Origin: Desulfobacteraceae bacterium
GTDB taxonomy: Bacteria > Desulfobacterota > Desulfobacteria > Desulfobacterales > JAABSP01
DNA length: 64,000 nt
Reading direction: 5' to 3'
Assembly (NCBI GenBank): GCA_011390345.1
Contig: JAABSP010000001.1
Coordinates: 62,001-126,000, forward strand
Of this stretch, positions 46,259-56,500 are shown one piece after another. Under the pieces are notes generated by a model, which did no database searches, had not been told where the DNA came from, and saw only the letters and a list, made by a program, of their open reading frames with translations. The position numbers and the translations under genes are program-made. The stretch's first letter is position 1. Every line of letters starts with the position of its first letter.

Positions 46259-46428
46259 TCTTTATCGTTGTAGAACTATAGATAAGTGTTGGTGATATAT
46301 ACATAGTAATGATGCCGATATCCCATCAGCTATACAGTCGAAAGAGCGGAGAGATCTTCAAACAAGATGGGATATGCTTTCATAGAAATCACTTTATTTG
46401 ATACTGATGCAACAAAATATTGGTTTTG
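46259..46428. other. AT-rich gap with long-range inverted repeat
   Basis: Between vgrG and the DUF2169 gene, ATATCCCATC (46318-46327) and GATGGGATAT (46376-46385) form a perfect 10-base inverted repeat 48 bases apart. It might be an operator pair or a recombination scar. No other element is seen. Confidence 0.4.
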
Positions 46429-49392
46429 ATGAAAGTAATTCGTCCTTTCCAAATATCATTTAACAATACGGTTTTTGAACAGGACAGAAGATTCTATTTT
46501 ACAGCATCCCTGACAATCGGATTCAATCTCCGAACCAATGAGGAGCTTTTAGAATTCGATTTTATTAAAGATGCCACAGAAAGTATGGGCGAAAATCCAT
46601 TGCCCGACATGGGTATGCCCAAACCCGGCGGAGAGATCCTCATCTCCGGCTGCTTCTTCCCCCCAAACAAAGAACCGGCCGCCAGCGGATGGGTCCGGGC
46701 AACGGTCGGCCATCAGAAAAAGGAACTTTTCGTTTTCGGCCCCCGAAAATGGCGCAACGGTTTTCCCACGAATCCAGAGCCCTTCACATCCATGCCCATC
46801 GACTACGCCCACGCCTTCGGCGGAGAGGGATACCAAAAAAACCCCAACGGCATCGGCTTCAAGGACGGCAAGATCCCCTGCATCGAAGACCCGAAGCATC
46901 TCGTCGCCTCCCCAACCGACACCCCCGACCCCGCCGGCTTCTCCGTCCTCGACCCCTCCTGGCCCCAGCGAATGCGCTTCCAGGGAACCTACGACAACAG
47001 CTACATAAAAAAATATTTCCCCGGCTACCCCGCGGATTTCGACTGGCAGTACTTTCACTGCGCCCCCGAGGACCAGTGGATCAAAGGCTACTTTAAAGGA
47101 GACGAACCCTTCGAGATCCACCACATGCATCCGGATCATCCGGTGATCCGTGGAAACCTCCCCGGCCTCTATGCCCGCTGCTTCCTGAACCATACCCTCA
47201 AAGGAGACCATGCCCCCCAGTTCTCGGAACTCCCTCTGAACCTGGACACCCTCTGGTTCTTCCCGGAAAAGCTCCTGGGGCTCATGATCTGGCGCGGCGT
47301 CATCCAGGTGGCAGATGATGAGGCCGAGCAGATTCAGCACATGATCGTCGCTTATGAAGACAGATCCGATTCCCCCCGCTCCCATGAACATTACCGGGAT
47401 ACCCTGGAAAGGCGGATCAACAGCGACGACGCGCTGCTGAACTACTTCAACACCGAAGACCTTATCCCCATCGGCGCGAAGTGCGCGATGGAACTCCTCC
47501 AGGAAAGAGCCTTTGAGGACCATGAGGAGAGCGAGTTCGCCAAAAACATGGATGCCAAATCCGAGTCATTGAAGAAAATGGCGGACGAGAAGATCGAAGA
47601 GGCCATTCAGCAGTCGGAAAAAGGGATGCAGGGCATGGACATCCCCGATGACTTCAATAAGAATATGCCGGACGATGCCAAAGCCTATATGCCCGGCGGA
47701 GAGAAGATGGATCTCCGCAAGATGTTCAAGGAAGCCTCTGAGCCGAAACCGGACCCGGACGTCGAAGCCCTGAATGAGAAGCTCGAAACCATACTGCCGG
47801 GGATTACCGCAAAAGATCCCAGAAAACTCCAGCTCAAGAACTTCTCCTTTGACAAGATCGACAAGATCATGGCCACGGTGGACGAGTTCATGGAGAAGAA
47901 GAAGAAGCAGGCATTGGATACGGCAAAGCCGGAGATCGAAAAGGCAAAGACGCAGATCCGGGAGCAGATGGAAAACCTGAAGTCCCAGGAAGGCATGGAA
48001 AATATGCCGGAAGAGGCCAAAGCCGAAATCGATAAGGCAATGGCAACGCTGGAGGAGAGCCTGCAGATGATGGATGTCCTGGACCCGGAATCAGAGGCGG
48101 AATTGCCCAAGGCGCCGCTGCCCCGGATGAAGGCCGATGAGATCCGGCAGCAGCTTTCAACGGTCTCCCCCCAAGTTGCGGAGGCTATGCAGCACGTTCA
48201 GGCCATGAAGGATATGGGGATTGAAAACGAGGCCACCCAAGACATGGAAAAGCAGATCAACGAGATTATGGATACCTCCATGCAGCAGGTGGAAGAGGGT
48301 CTTGCCGATGCGGAAAAGGCCTTTAAGGAGACCTATATCATGGGGGCTCACTTCATGGCGGATGGCCTCTCCCCCCATGATGACCCGGTGGAGACCGTTG
48401 CCGAAAGGTTCAAAAAGGCCCTTGCCGAAGGAGAAGACCTGACAAACGGGGACTGGGCCTGCATCGACCTCAGCGGCCAGAACCTCGACGGCATCGACCT
48501 CAGCCGCGCATTCCTGGAGCAGGTCAACTTCACCGGCGCAAGCCTCAAAAACGCCAACCTCAGCCGCGCCATCCTGGCCCGGGCAGATCTCACCGATGCG
48601 GACCTGTCAGGCGCGAACCTGGAAGAGGCCAACGTGGGCGCTGTAAAGGGGCTGCGGACAAATTTTACCGACGCAAACCTGAAATCGGCCAGACTCTCCA
48701 AAGCCGATTTCACAGAGGCCGACTTCACCCGGGCCGACCTCACCGATACCGAAACTCTCTACATCATCCTCAACCGGGCAAAGTTTACCGAAACCCGAAT
48801 GCCGACCATGAAGTTCATCGAATCGAAACTCGAAGGCCCCTCTTTTATCAAGGCCGACATGACCACTTCCGTCTTCTACGACTGCGACATCACTGATGCC
48901 GACTTCTCCGAAGCCATTCTCCACCGGTGCGTCTTTGCTGATGTCCGGCTGGAAAACGTAGTTTTTGACAAGGCCGACATGACCTCCGCCTGCTTTGCCG
49001 CGACGGACCCGGCAAAGTCGAGCTTTACCAATGTGTGCTTCAAAGGGGCCTGCATGAACCGATGCAGCTTCCAGAGCATGGTCATGAAGAACGCGGACCT
49101 GTCGGGCGCGTCCATGGAAAACGCCAATTTCATCAACGCGGACCTGAGCTGCGCAAACCTCTCCCGCGCCTATGCCCGGTATGCCATGTTCCGAAAGTCC
49201 AACCTGATGAACGCGAACCTGAAGGGGATCAACCTCATGGAGGGATCGCTGGCCAAAGCCCGCCTTTCCGGTACAACCTTTGCCGGCGCGAACCTGTACG
49301 GCGTGGACTTCCTCCGCTCGATCATGGGGGAGACGAACTTTTCCGACTGTAATCTCGACAGAACCTTGATCCAAGACTGGCGGCCATTGTAA
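46429..49392 (+). CDS. DUF2169 domain protein with pentapeptide repeats
   Basis: This 987-residue protein begins with a DUF2169 domain (residues 1 to about 310: MKVIRPFQISFNNTVFEQD and the PIDYAHAFGGEGY motif), found beside vgrG and PAAR genes and thought to help effectors load onto the spike. A Met/Lys/Glu-rich helical middle (about 350-650) is followed by a pentapeptide-repeat beta-helix (about 674-980, A(D/N)LSxA pattern). ATG at 46429 is preferred to the TTG three codons earlier; neither has a clear ribosome site. The cell target of the beta-helix is unknown. Confidence 0.85.
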   Translation: MKVIRPFQISFNNTVFEQDRRFYFTASLTIGFNLRTNEELLEFDFIKDATESMGENPLPDMGMPKPGGEILISGCFFPPNKEPAASGWVRATVGHQKKELFVFGPRKWRNGFPTNPEPFTSMPIDYAHAFGGEGYQKNPNGIGFKDGKIPCIEDPKHLVASPTDTPDPAGFSVLDPSWPQRMRFQGTYDNSYIKKYFPGYPADFDWQYFHCAPEDQWIKGYFKGDEPFEIHHMHPDHPVIRGNLPGLYARCFLNHTLKGDHAPQFSELPLNLDTLWFFPEKLLGLMIWRGVIQVADDEAEQIQHMIVAYEDRSDSPRSHEHYRDTLERRINSDDALLNYFNTEDLIPIGAKCAMELLQERAFEDHEESEFAKNMDAKSESLKKMADEKIEEAIQQSEKGMQGMDIPDDFNKNMPDDAKAYMPGGEKMDLRKMFKEASEPKPDPDVEALNEKLETILPGITAKDPRKLQLKNFSFDKIDKIMATVDEFMEKKKKQALDTAKPEIEKAKTQIREQMENLKSQEGMENMPEEAKAEIDKAMATLEESLQMMDVLDPESEAELPKAPLPRMKADEIRQQLSTVSPQVAEAMQHVQAMKDMGIENEATQDMEKQINEIMDTSMQQVEEGLADAEKAFKETYIMGAHFMADGLSPHDDPVETVAERFKKALAEGEDLTNGDWACIDLSGQNLDGIDLSRAFLEQVNFTGASLKNANLSRAILARADLTDADLSGANLEEANVGAVKGLRTNFTDANLKSARLSKADFTEADFTRADLTDTETLYIILNRAKFTETRMPTMKFIESKLEGPSFIKADMTTSVFYDCDITDADFSEAILHRCVFADVRLENVVFDKADMTSACFAATDPAKSSFTNVCFKGACMNRCSFQSMVMKNADLSGASMENANFINADLSCANLSRAYARYAMFRKSNLMNANLKGINLMEGSLAKARLSGTTFAGANLYGVDFLRSIMGETNFSDCNLDRTLIQDWRPL

Positions 49393-49440
49393 ACTGTTCA
49401 TCCATTTATCTTATCGATAGAAGGCATAAAGTGAAAAATC

Positions 49441-49647
49441 TTGAAATACGAAATCATCATCTATTGGAGCGAAGCGGATGACGCGTTCATCGCGGAAGTC
49501 CCGGAATTGCCGGGGTGCATGGCAGAGGGTAAAACCTACCAGGAAGCGGTTTCCAATGTCGAAGTGGTGGGTCGGGAATGGATCGAGATCGCAGCGGAAC
49601 TGGGACGGACTATTCCCAAACCCAAAGGCCGGTTGATGTATGCCTGA
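49441..49647 (+). CDS. HicB-like small protein, no HicA partner
   Basis: This 68-residue protein has the HicB/UPF0150 fold pattern: a first strand YEIIIYWSEADDAFIAEVP, ELPGCMAEGKTYQEA and a closing helix. HicB proteins neutralise the RNase HicA, but no HicA gene lies on either side (48 and 45 bases of gap). Many single HicB-fold proteins have other roles. It starts with TTG and has a distant ribosome site. It is sandwiched between two pentapeptide genes in the T6SS cargo segment. Confidence 0.75.
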   Translation: MKYEIIIYWSEADDAFIAEVPELPGCMAEGKTYQEAVSNVEVVGREWIEIAAELGRTIPKPKGRLMYA

Positions 49648-49692
49648 TCCGATGAATCGTGTTCCCTATCCAAATGTCATTCGGAGGAATCG

Positions 49693-50745
49693 ATGACCGG
49701 TGAAGAACTCTCTCAACAGGTAAAATCGGGCGAAGTCTTCACCCAGGAGGATTTCACCGGCATGGACTGCCGCAACTGCAACCTCTCCGGCGGCATCTTC
49801 GTGGAGGTAGTCTTCGACGACTGCAACTTCGGCGGCGCGAACCTCCGGGAGGCCACCTTCAATGAATGCCGCTTCAAGAACGCGGATTTCACCGGCGCGG
49901 AGATGAAGCAGGCCAATCTGATCAAAGGGGATTTCACCGGTGCAGTCTTCAATGACACCCGGATGGACTTCACCAAATTCATCACATCGGATCTGACCGA
50001 TGCAACCTTTGCCGGCGCGAACATCATCACCGGCGTCTTTACCGAATCGAATCTGACGGGCGCGGCCTTCACCCGTGCAACACTGGAGACCACCACCTTT
50101 TTCGAATGCGACATGACCCGCGCCGATTTTTCGGCCGCAAACCTGCACAAGGCCATCTTTTTCGAATGCCGCTTTGAAGAGAACCAATTTCAAGAGACCG
50201 CGATCCAACTGAGCTGCTTTTACAAGGCGAACCTGACAAAGGTCGATTTCAGCAACCTGGACCTGACCCAGTGCCAGTTCATGGAGTGCGATCTTAAAGA
50301 ATGTGACTTCACCAATTCAAAGCTCAAGCAGGGCGGCTTCATGAAGGCCAACCTGAAGAAATCGAAGTTTGACAACGCCGATCTGGAGATGGCAAACTTC
50401 TATGAGGCCGACCTGATCGGCGCGACCCTGAAACGGGCCAATCTGGAAAAGGCCAGCATGCAGAAGGCGAAGCTCACCGGCGTGAACCTCTCTTCGGCAA
50501 ACCTTCAGATGGCCCAGATGAACGAGGTCTTCGCGCACCTTTCCAATTTTTCCGGCGCGGACCTGACCTATGCGGACCTCTCCCACGCACTGATCCAAGA
50601 GGCCGATTTTTCCAATACAACACTGTTTCAGACCAAACTGCACCAGGTTTTCGATGAAAAGACCATCTGGCAGGGGGCTGTCAAATCCCTTGCCCGGGGA
50701 ACGGACCCCGTGCAGTTGAAAGCTGAGGAATGGGGGAAGAAATGA
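49693..50745 (+). CDS. Pentapeptide-repeat protein
   Basis: This 350-residue protein consists almost wholly of pentapeptide repeats (GANLREATFNECRFKNADF, then ADLTYADLSHALIQEADFS), giving a long right-handed quadrilateral beta-helix. The same kind of domain ends the DUF2169 protein upstream, and such genes commonly accompany DUF2169, DUF3540 and DUF4150 in T6SS cargo islands. GGAGGA precedes the ATG. Its stop overlaps the DUF3540 start (ATGA). Confidence 0.88.
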   Translation: MTGEELSQQVKSGEVFTQEDFTGMDCRNCNLSGGIFVEVVFDDCNFGGANLREATFNECRFKNADFTGAEMKQANLIKGDFTGAVFNDTRMDFTKFITSDLTDATFAGANIITGVFTESNLTGAAFTRATLETTTFFECDMTRADFSAANLHKAIFFECRFEENQFQETAIQLSCFYKANLTKVDFSNLDLTQCQFMECDLKECDFTNSKLKQGGFMKANLKKSKFDNADLEMANFYEADLIGATLKRANLEKASMQKAKLTGVNLSSANLQMAQMNEVFAHLSNFSGADLTYADLSHALIQEADFSNTTLFQTKLHQVFDEKTIWQGAVKSLARGTDPVQLKAEEWGKK

Positions 50746-51404
50746 ACGCAAAAAGAGCAGATGTGATCCCGATCAAAAAGGAGACCGGCCTCCTTGTCCG
50801 CAACGCCCGGGTGATCACAGCAGACGGAACCGACATCCGCATCCGGATCGGAGAGGAGACCTGCGAGGCCAGAACCGCTTTCAGTTGCCTGGTCCGGCCA
50901 ATGCCGGGAGACCTGGTGCTGACCGCGGCCAATGACAACGGAACCTTCTACATCCTGGGGATCATCGAACGGCCCGGAACCCCGGATATGGATCTCTCCT
51001 TTCCCGGAGATGTGAACCTGAACGCGCAAAAAGGTTCTTGCCGAATTCTGTCCGGGAAGTCCATCACCTTCGGGGCAGCAGAGACCTTGAGCTGCTTTTC
51101 GGATCAGGCGATCCACAAGAGCCGGGAGGCCGTCTGTTCCGTGGATGAGATCACCGCAACCGGGAACAATCTTCAGGCCAGCTTCAAGAGCGTCAGGCTC
51201 ATCAGCGGGCTGGTCAACACCCTTGCCCGAAACATGATCCAGAAGGCCAGAAACTATATCCGCTGCACCGAAACCGACGATCAGGTAGCGGCCGGCCAGT
51301 TGACCCGGAAGGCCCAAGGACTTTACACCATGGATTCCAAATACACCGTCATGGTCAGCCAAAAGGACACCAAGATCGACGGCGAGCGGATTCATATGGG
51401 CTGA
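50742..51404 (+). CDS. DUF3540 family protein
   Basis: This 220-residue protein belongs to DUF3540, a family seen next to T6SS spike genes. The middle part is a VgrG-like beta strand series: GTFYILGIIERPGTPD, then LSFPGDVNLNAQKG. It probably contributes to spike or effector-carrier assembly, but no member has a proven role that I can cite. It overlaps the pentapeptide gene by 4 bases and precedes the DUF4150 gene by 50. Confidence 0.8.
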   Translation: MNAKRADVIPIKKETGLLVRNARVITADGTDIRIRIGEETCEARTAFSCLVRPMPGDLVLTAANDNGTFYILGIIERPGTPDMDLSFPGDVNLNAQKGSCRILSGKSITFGAAETLSCFSDQAIHKSREAVCSVDEITATGNNLQASFKSVRLISGLVNTLARNMIQKARNYIRCTETDDQVAAGQLTRKAQGLYTMDSKYTVMVSQKDTKIDGERIHMG

Positions 51405-51454
51405 TTTCAAAAAGAGAGAAGAAAAAAGACCGAAAGAAAAAGAAAGGAGGCCCG

Positions 51455-51853
51455 ATGTTTGCCAACTGTTCCATGTCCGGAATGAATTTCGGAGTGCCGG
51501 ATGTCTGCCTCACCCCCGCGGTGGTTCCGGTGCCGATCCCCTATCCCAACACGGCCCAGATGCCGATGGCGGTCCCGCCGACCGCCAACATGAAGCATCT
51601 GATCTCCATGATGCCGGCCCACAACATGGGGACCATGATCCCCATGAGCATGGGCGACAATGCCGGCGTCATGGGCGGCGTGATGTCGGGGATTTTCATG
51701 GGGCCCTCCCGGAGCCTCATGGGCAGCGTCAAGGTCTTCACCGGCGGCATGCCCTCCACTAAATGGCTGGGGCCTGCAATGCAGAACATGACCAACTGCC
51801 CGGCCGGCATGACCCTGGTGCCGTCCCAGTTCAAAGTGATGATCATGTCTTAA
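51455..51853 (+). CDS. DUF4150 PAAR-like spike tip protein
   Basis: This 132-residue DUF4150 protein is Gly/Met/Pro-rich and resembles PAAR proteins that sharpen the VgrG tip and recruit effectors. GVPDVCLTPAVVPVPIPYPN near residue 13 and DNAGVMGGVMSG near residue 68 are family signatures. No toxin domain is attached, so it may serve a separate effector. AAGGAGG gives a strong ribosome site. Its last codons are part of a 15-base tandem duplication. Confidence 0.85.
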   Translation: MFANCSMSGMNFGVPDVCLTPAVVPVPIPYPNTAQMPMAVPPTANMKHLISMMPAHNMGTMIPMSMGDNAGVMGGVMSGIFMGPSRSLMGSVKVFTGGMPSTKWLGPAMQNMTNCPAGMTLVPSQFKVMIMS

Positions 51854-51870
51854 CAGATCATGTCTTAACA
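51841..51870 (+). repeat. 15-base tandem duplication at a stop codon
   Basis: GATCATGTCTTAACA occurs twice in direct succession, covering the DUF4150 stop and duplicating it. The copies are identical, so the event is recent. The effect is only to lengthen the spacer before the next gene. Confidence 0.9.
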
Positions 51871-51885
51871 GAAGGAGAAGCACCC

Positions 51886-52224
51886 ATGACAGAACCGAAA
51901 ACAGAAGCGCCTGCAACCGAGGAAGAACAGCAGAACAACATCCAGTTCCATGTCTCTCCGGATCTCGACTACGTCTACCGGGATGTCTTCAACGTCTATG
52001 TCGGCGCCGGAGACGTGGTGATCGAGTTCGGGAACATCCACAGGGCCATGCCGGGGCATGTGACCATTTCCAATCGGATCGTCATCTCGGTCCAGAACGC
52101 CTACACCCTGATCCAGACCATGAACCATGCCCTGCAGCAGGCCCAGGTGCAGCTTCAGAGGAGCCTTCAGGCCCAGCAGCAGACCCAGCAGCAGAACTCG
52201 GCGCGGAAGAAGGCCGGTTCGTAA
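51886..52224 (+). CDS. DUF3467-like small protein
   Basis: This 112-residue protein has a core RDVFNVYVGAGDVVIEFGN and NRIVISVQNAYTLIQTM like DUF3467 proteins, followed by a Gln-rich helix (ALQQAQVQLQRSL). DUF3467 members are small and of unknown function. GAAGGAGAAG precedes the ATG. It lies 32 bases after the DUF4150 stop and 28 before the TAXI gene, so it is in the same transcript. Confidence 0.6.
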   Translation: MTEPKTEAPATEEEQQNNIQFHVSPDLDYVYRDVFNVYVGAGDVVIEFGNIHRAMPGHVTISNRIVISVQNAYTLIQTMNHALQQAQVQLQRSLQAQQQTQQQNSARKKAGS

Positions 52225-52252
52225 CGGAAAAATGAGATAAAGGGAGCCAGAA

Positions 52253-53584
52253 ATGGGAGCTTTCGACATCATCCGAAGATGGGGCGCATGGCTGGTCATC
52301 GCGGCCGCCATTGGGGTCGCGGCCTACTGGGGGTATCAGCATACACAGCCGCCCAAGGTGATCCGGCTCGCGACCGCAGGCAAGACCGGCTATTACTACA
52401 AGTTCGGAACCATCCTGAAAGAATATGTGGAGAAGAACACCGACTATCAGGTGGAGGTACTCGTCACCAAGGGGACCGTGGACAACCGCTCCCGCCTGCT
52501 TTCGGGCGAGGCTGATCTGGCCATTGTCCAGAACGGCGCGATCCCCATGGACAACCTGGCCGCGGTGGCCCCTTTATGGGACGATTTCATCCAGGTGATC
52601 GTGCGCATGGATTCCTCGATCCGCTCTTTCTCGGATATGGTAGGCCGGGGCGTGGCCATCGGACAGGTGGGCTCCGGGGAGCGGGTGGGCGCGACCCACA
52701 TCCTGGAACACTACGGGATCGTTCCGGAGGATCTCCGGTTCAATTCCTCCCATTTCAGCGAGATGGAGACCAACCCGGAGATCGAGGCCGCGATTGTCAC
52801 CACCAGCCTCCTGAATCCGACCCTGAAAAAGTTCATGAAGACCGGAAAATATACCCTGATGCCCATTGAAGAGGCCGGGGGACTCTCCTTTCACAAACCC
52901 TATCTCACCCCCAATACCATCCCCCAGGGGGTCTTCTCCAGTGTCTTTAAGCCCCTGCCGGAGCAGCCGGTAAAGACCGTCAGCACCTTGGCCTTCCTGG
53001 CCGCGCATCGGAATACCCCTTCAGAACGGATAGCGCCGATCCTTCCGGTCCTCTACACCATCGATCTGCGGAGCCAGGCCCCCGCGCTGGTGGGCAAGTA
53101 CCGGCTCACCGAGGACAAGGCATGGAGTCTGCTATCCCTTCACCCGGGTGCGCAGAGCTTCTTCAATCCCTACCAGGGAGCCCAGCGCTTCTCCGATTTC
53201 ATGGAGACCCTGAACCGGCTCAAGTGGGTACTCCTCCTGCTGGCCGCCGGAATCGGTTTTGGCTGGTACAAGTGGGCCAATCGCCATGAGGACCGGGAGA
53301 AGCGGCTCTTTGTGCAGGATAGCCGTACCGTGGAGACTTGGCTCAAGGAGATGGCCCGGATCTATGAGGGGCAGCGGGGAGCCAAGGATCTCCGGGTGCT
53401 CAAAGGGTATCTCAACGAGGCCATCAACATCAAGAGCCAGGCCCTGGAGACCCGCTTCGGCAGCCGGATTCGCAACGAGAACATCTATATGACATTTCTT
53501 CAGGAGGTCAACCACCTGATCCGGGAGATCGAATGGCGGATCTCCCTGGATCTGCCGGGGGCTGAGATCCGGCGGGTCAAATAA
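52253..53584 (+). CDS. Membrane-anchored TAXI-type solute-binding protein
   Basis: This 443-residue protein has a TAXI (TRAP-associated extracytoplasmic immunogenic) binding domain in residues about 35-300: IRLATAGKTGYYYKFGTIL, then SGEADLAIVQNGAIP. It is held by an N-terminal helix (12-30) and a second helix near 323-342, followed by about 100 cytoplasmic residues that are charged and helical. No TRAP permease lies nearby, so it is more likely a sensor than a transporter part. GGGAGC precedes the ATG. It converges on the channel fusion gene 12 bases away. Confidence 0.82.
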   Translation: MGAFDIIRRWGAWLVIAAAIGVAAYWGYQHTQPPKVIRLATAGKTGYYYKFGTILKEYVEKNTDYQVEVLVTKGTVDNRSRLLSGEADLAIVQNGAIPMDNLAAVAPLWDDFIQVIVRMDSSIRSFSDMVGRGVAIGQVGSGERVGATHILEHYGIVPEDLRFNSSHFSEMETNPEIEAAIVTTSLLNPTLKKFMKTGKYTLMPIEEAGGLSFHKPYLTPNTIPQGVFSSVFKPLPEQPVKTVSTLAFLAAHRNTPSERIAPILPVLYTIDLRSQAPALVGKYRLTEDKAWSLLSLHPGAQSFFNPYQGAQRFSDFMETLNRLKWVLLLLAAGIGFGWYKWANRHEDREKRLFVQDSRTVETWLKEMARIYEGQRGAKDLRVLKGYLNEAINIKSQALETRFGSRIRNENIYMTFLQEVNHLIREIEWRISLDLPGAEIRRVK

Positions 53585-53596
53585 CCCAAAGCCTTT

Positions 53597-56500
53597 TTAA
53601 AACCCGAAAAACGCCCGAATCTTCTGAAAGAACTGCTGGCTCTCCGCCTCCTCGACCGTGCGGGACTTCTCATCGGCCTCGATGGCCGATTCGGTGGCGG
53701 CCTTGCGCCGGGCCAGCACCCTGCCGAGCTGCCGGGCGATGTCGGGCTGGGGCTCCATAAAGGATTCGATGTCCGCCTTGGTTACTTCAAAAAGGCGGGC
53801 TTCGGTGACTGCCTGTACCGTTGCAGTGCGCGGCTCCCCGGTAAGCAGCGACATCTCGCCGAAAAAATGGCCGGCACCCAGCCGTGCCACCTCCACCGGG
53901 TCTCCCTTGTCCCGTTTCACCCAGATGCCCATAACGCCCTCGGAGATGATGAAGAGAGAATCCCCCTCTTCCCCCTGAGAAAAGATCTTCTCCCCCTCCT
54001 GGAGATGGCAGAGCCGCATTCGTCGGCTCAGCTCCTTTCGGTCCGGCCGCGGAAAGGGGGTGAAGATATCGACCTCCTCCACCATGGATATGGGGTCTGC
54101 GGCCTTGTCATAGGGGATCTCGGTCTCCTGGTAGAGATGGATATCCTGGCGCTGCGTGATCAGCCGGATTCCGGCACGGTTGAGGTGGGTCCAGATCCGC
54201 TCCCAGATGGAGTCGTAGTTGGCCGACTTCATGCTGTAGTCCCAGACCGGCGCGATCACCAGATAGTTGGCGGCCCAGGGGACGCTCTGGCTGTGGGTGG
54301 CCTGGTTGATTCCCAGGTAGCGCACCAGGGAGGGCTGGGATTTGATCACCGCGTCCGCAGCCAGCACCGAATCCATGAGGATCTTCTTGACCCGTGCAGG
54401 CGGGTGGACCGGGTCCGTCTGCACCGTGAAGATCTGTTTGTAGAAGCCGTCCGGATAGCTGAAGTTCTGTACCGCGGATTCCGAGGCCTGGCTGTTGGGA
54501 ATGCTTAAAATGCAGCCGTTGCCGGTCTGTATCCGGGTGGTGCGCCAGGTGATGTCCACCACCCGGCCGTCTGAAAAATCTCCGATCTTGATCCAGTCGC
54601 CAATGCGGAAAGGCCTTTCCATGTTGATCGCGATGCCGGAGAAGATGTTGGAGATGTTGATCTGGATAGCCAGCCCCAGGATCATGGCCAGCACCCCCGA
54701 GGTGGCCAGCAGGCTGGTGAGGCGCTGGTCAAAAACAAAGGCGATGATGCCGAAGAAGGCCAGCACATAGATGGTGTAGGCCACAAAGCGGCGCAGGACG
54801 TTGGGAACGGTTCGATGGGTGCGCTGCTCCAAAGGGGTCCAGATGAATCGTTCCACGGCCAGCTTCAGCAGGTAGGCCGGTATGATCCACCACGCGATGT
54901 CAAAGGCCAGGATGATCAGTTTCAGATAGTGGGGCTCGAAGATCCCTGTCAGCCGGGTGACCGCGACCACCTCCGCAAAGAGCAGGAAGAGCAGGGTAAA
55001 GCCGCTCAAAAGGAGCCATATCCCCTTGGAATCGGGGCGTTTGAAGAAAAAGATCTGGAGCAGAAGCAATGCGCCGCCGCAGATGATCAAGAGGTAGAGG
55101 GCCATCTCCTCGGGAGTCTTCCGCCGGGGGGTGACGGTCCTCTTGCGGATCTCCACGGTCAGATTGAAGGACGAATGCTCCACCATTCCCCCCTGGATGT
55201 TCAGGTATTCGGGGCTTCCCAGGGAGGGCTTGCCCACGATCTCCTGAAAGAAGTGAGCCGCCGCGATGGTCCATTCTCCGATGCTGCTCATTACATGTCC
55301 CTCCCGCATCTGGTCCGCGGGGGAGCGGCCCGTGTTCAAGCCCACGACATCGATGACATAGATCAGGTTGTTTCGGGAGAGATCCTGATGGAAAAAGCGT
55401 ATCCCCACCACATGCTTTCCGAACGCGGGCTGCCGGGAAAGAAAATCGATTTTAAAGTCTCCTTCGACATGGTAGTTCTTATAGATCAGATCGCCCAAGC
55501 GGTCTTCCTTGACCGGCTCGCCGAGTTTTATGGGATCTACTGCATTGATGAAGCGGATCTTCTCCACATCGATCCGGCCGCCGTATCGGAACCAGAGGTT
55601 GAAATCGAGTCTGCAGGTGCGCCGGGAGAAGTCGATCTCCCGGATCTGATTGATCCGGATGCCGGTGTAGACCACATTGGTGCGGTACATGTATTTTCCG
55701 TCAATGACCAGCACCCGGCCTTCCGCCATCGCGGCCGGAAGATCGATGATCTCATTCAGGTTGCGGATCATCTGGAGCTGGGTCAGCGCGGAGATCAGGT
55801 TGTTGTTCCGCCAGACCCCGATCGAGACCGGCTTGGGCGGATCACCGTTCTCGTTGAAATAGGTATATCCGGTTACACCCTCGACGGCCTTTTCCACAGA
55901 ATCGATACCGGCCAGAAAATCCCGGATCTTCTCTCGATCGGGTTCAAGGGTTTCAGGACGGCCCTCGGCCCCGGTTCTGCCGATGGCCTCCGCGATCAGC
56001 AGGGCAGTGTCATAGGTATAGGCCGCATGCCACCCCGGAGCTTCTCCGAACCGCTGGGTATAGAGGGTCTCGAAATGCTGGGCCTTCTCGTTTGCGGTAT
56101 CGAAGATGATCGGCGTGGAGACATAGATGCCGTTGGTGTAGAATCCAGGGGCAAGCTGTTCTTTGGGCAGATCTGAAAATCCTTTGCTGAAGATCTGAGT
56201 GGCGAAGGCATCGGGCGCGATGATGAGGTGTTCCAGCCCCGCATCCCGCAACTCGCGGACGATGCGCACCCCTTCGGGGGCATGGAGGGATAGAAATACC
56301 GGCGTCGGCGTTTCCTGTTCCCCCAGGTCTGCAACGATCCGAGCGATGTCCCAGTCCAGCTCCGAGTCCCCAACAGTTATGCCCCGTTTGTAGATTACAT
56401 CCAGGCCGATATCAGCGGCCGTCTCCGAGAAGACCGCTGCCAGCCGGGACCCATAGGGGAGATCTTCATGGATGACGCTTACCTTGTCTTCCCCCATCAC

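Noticed and set aside
54815-56176. 453-codon plus-strand frame opposite the channel fusion gene
   Set aside because: The minus strand shows four consistent domains, while the opposite frame has none.
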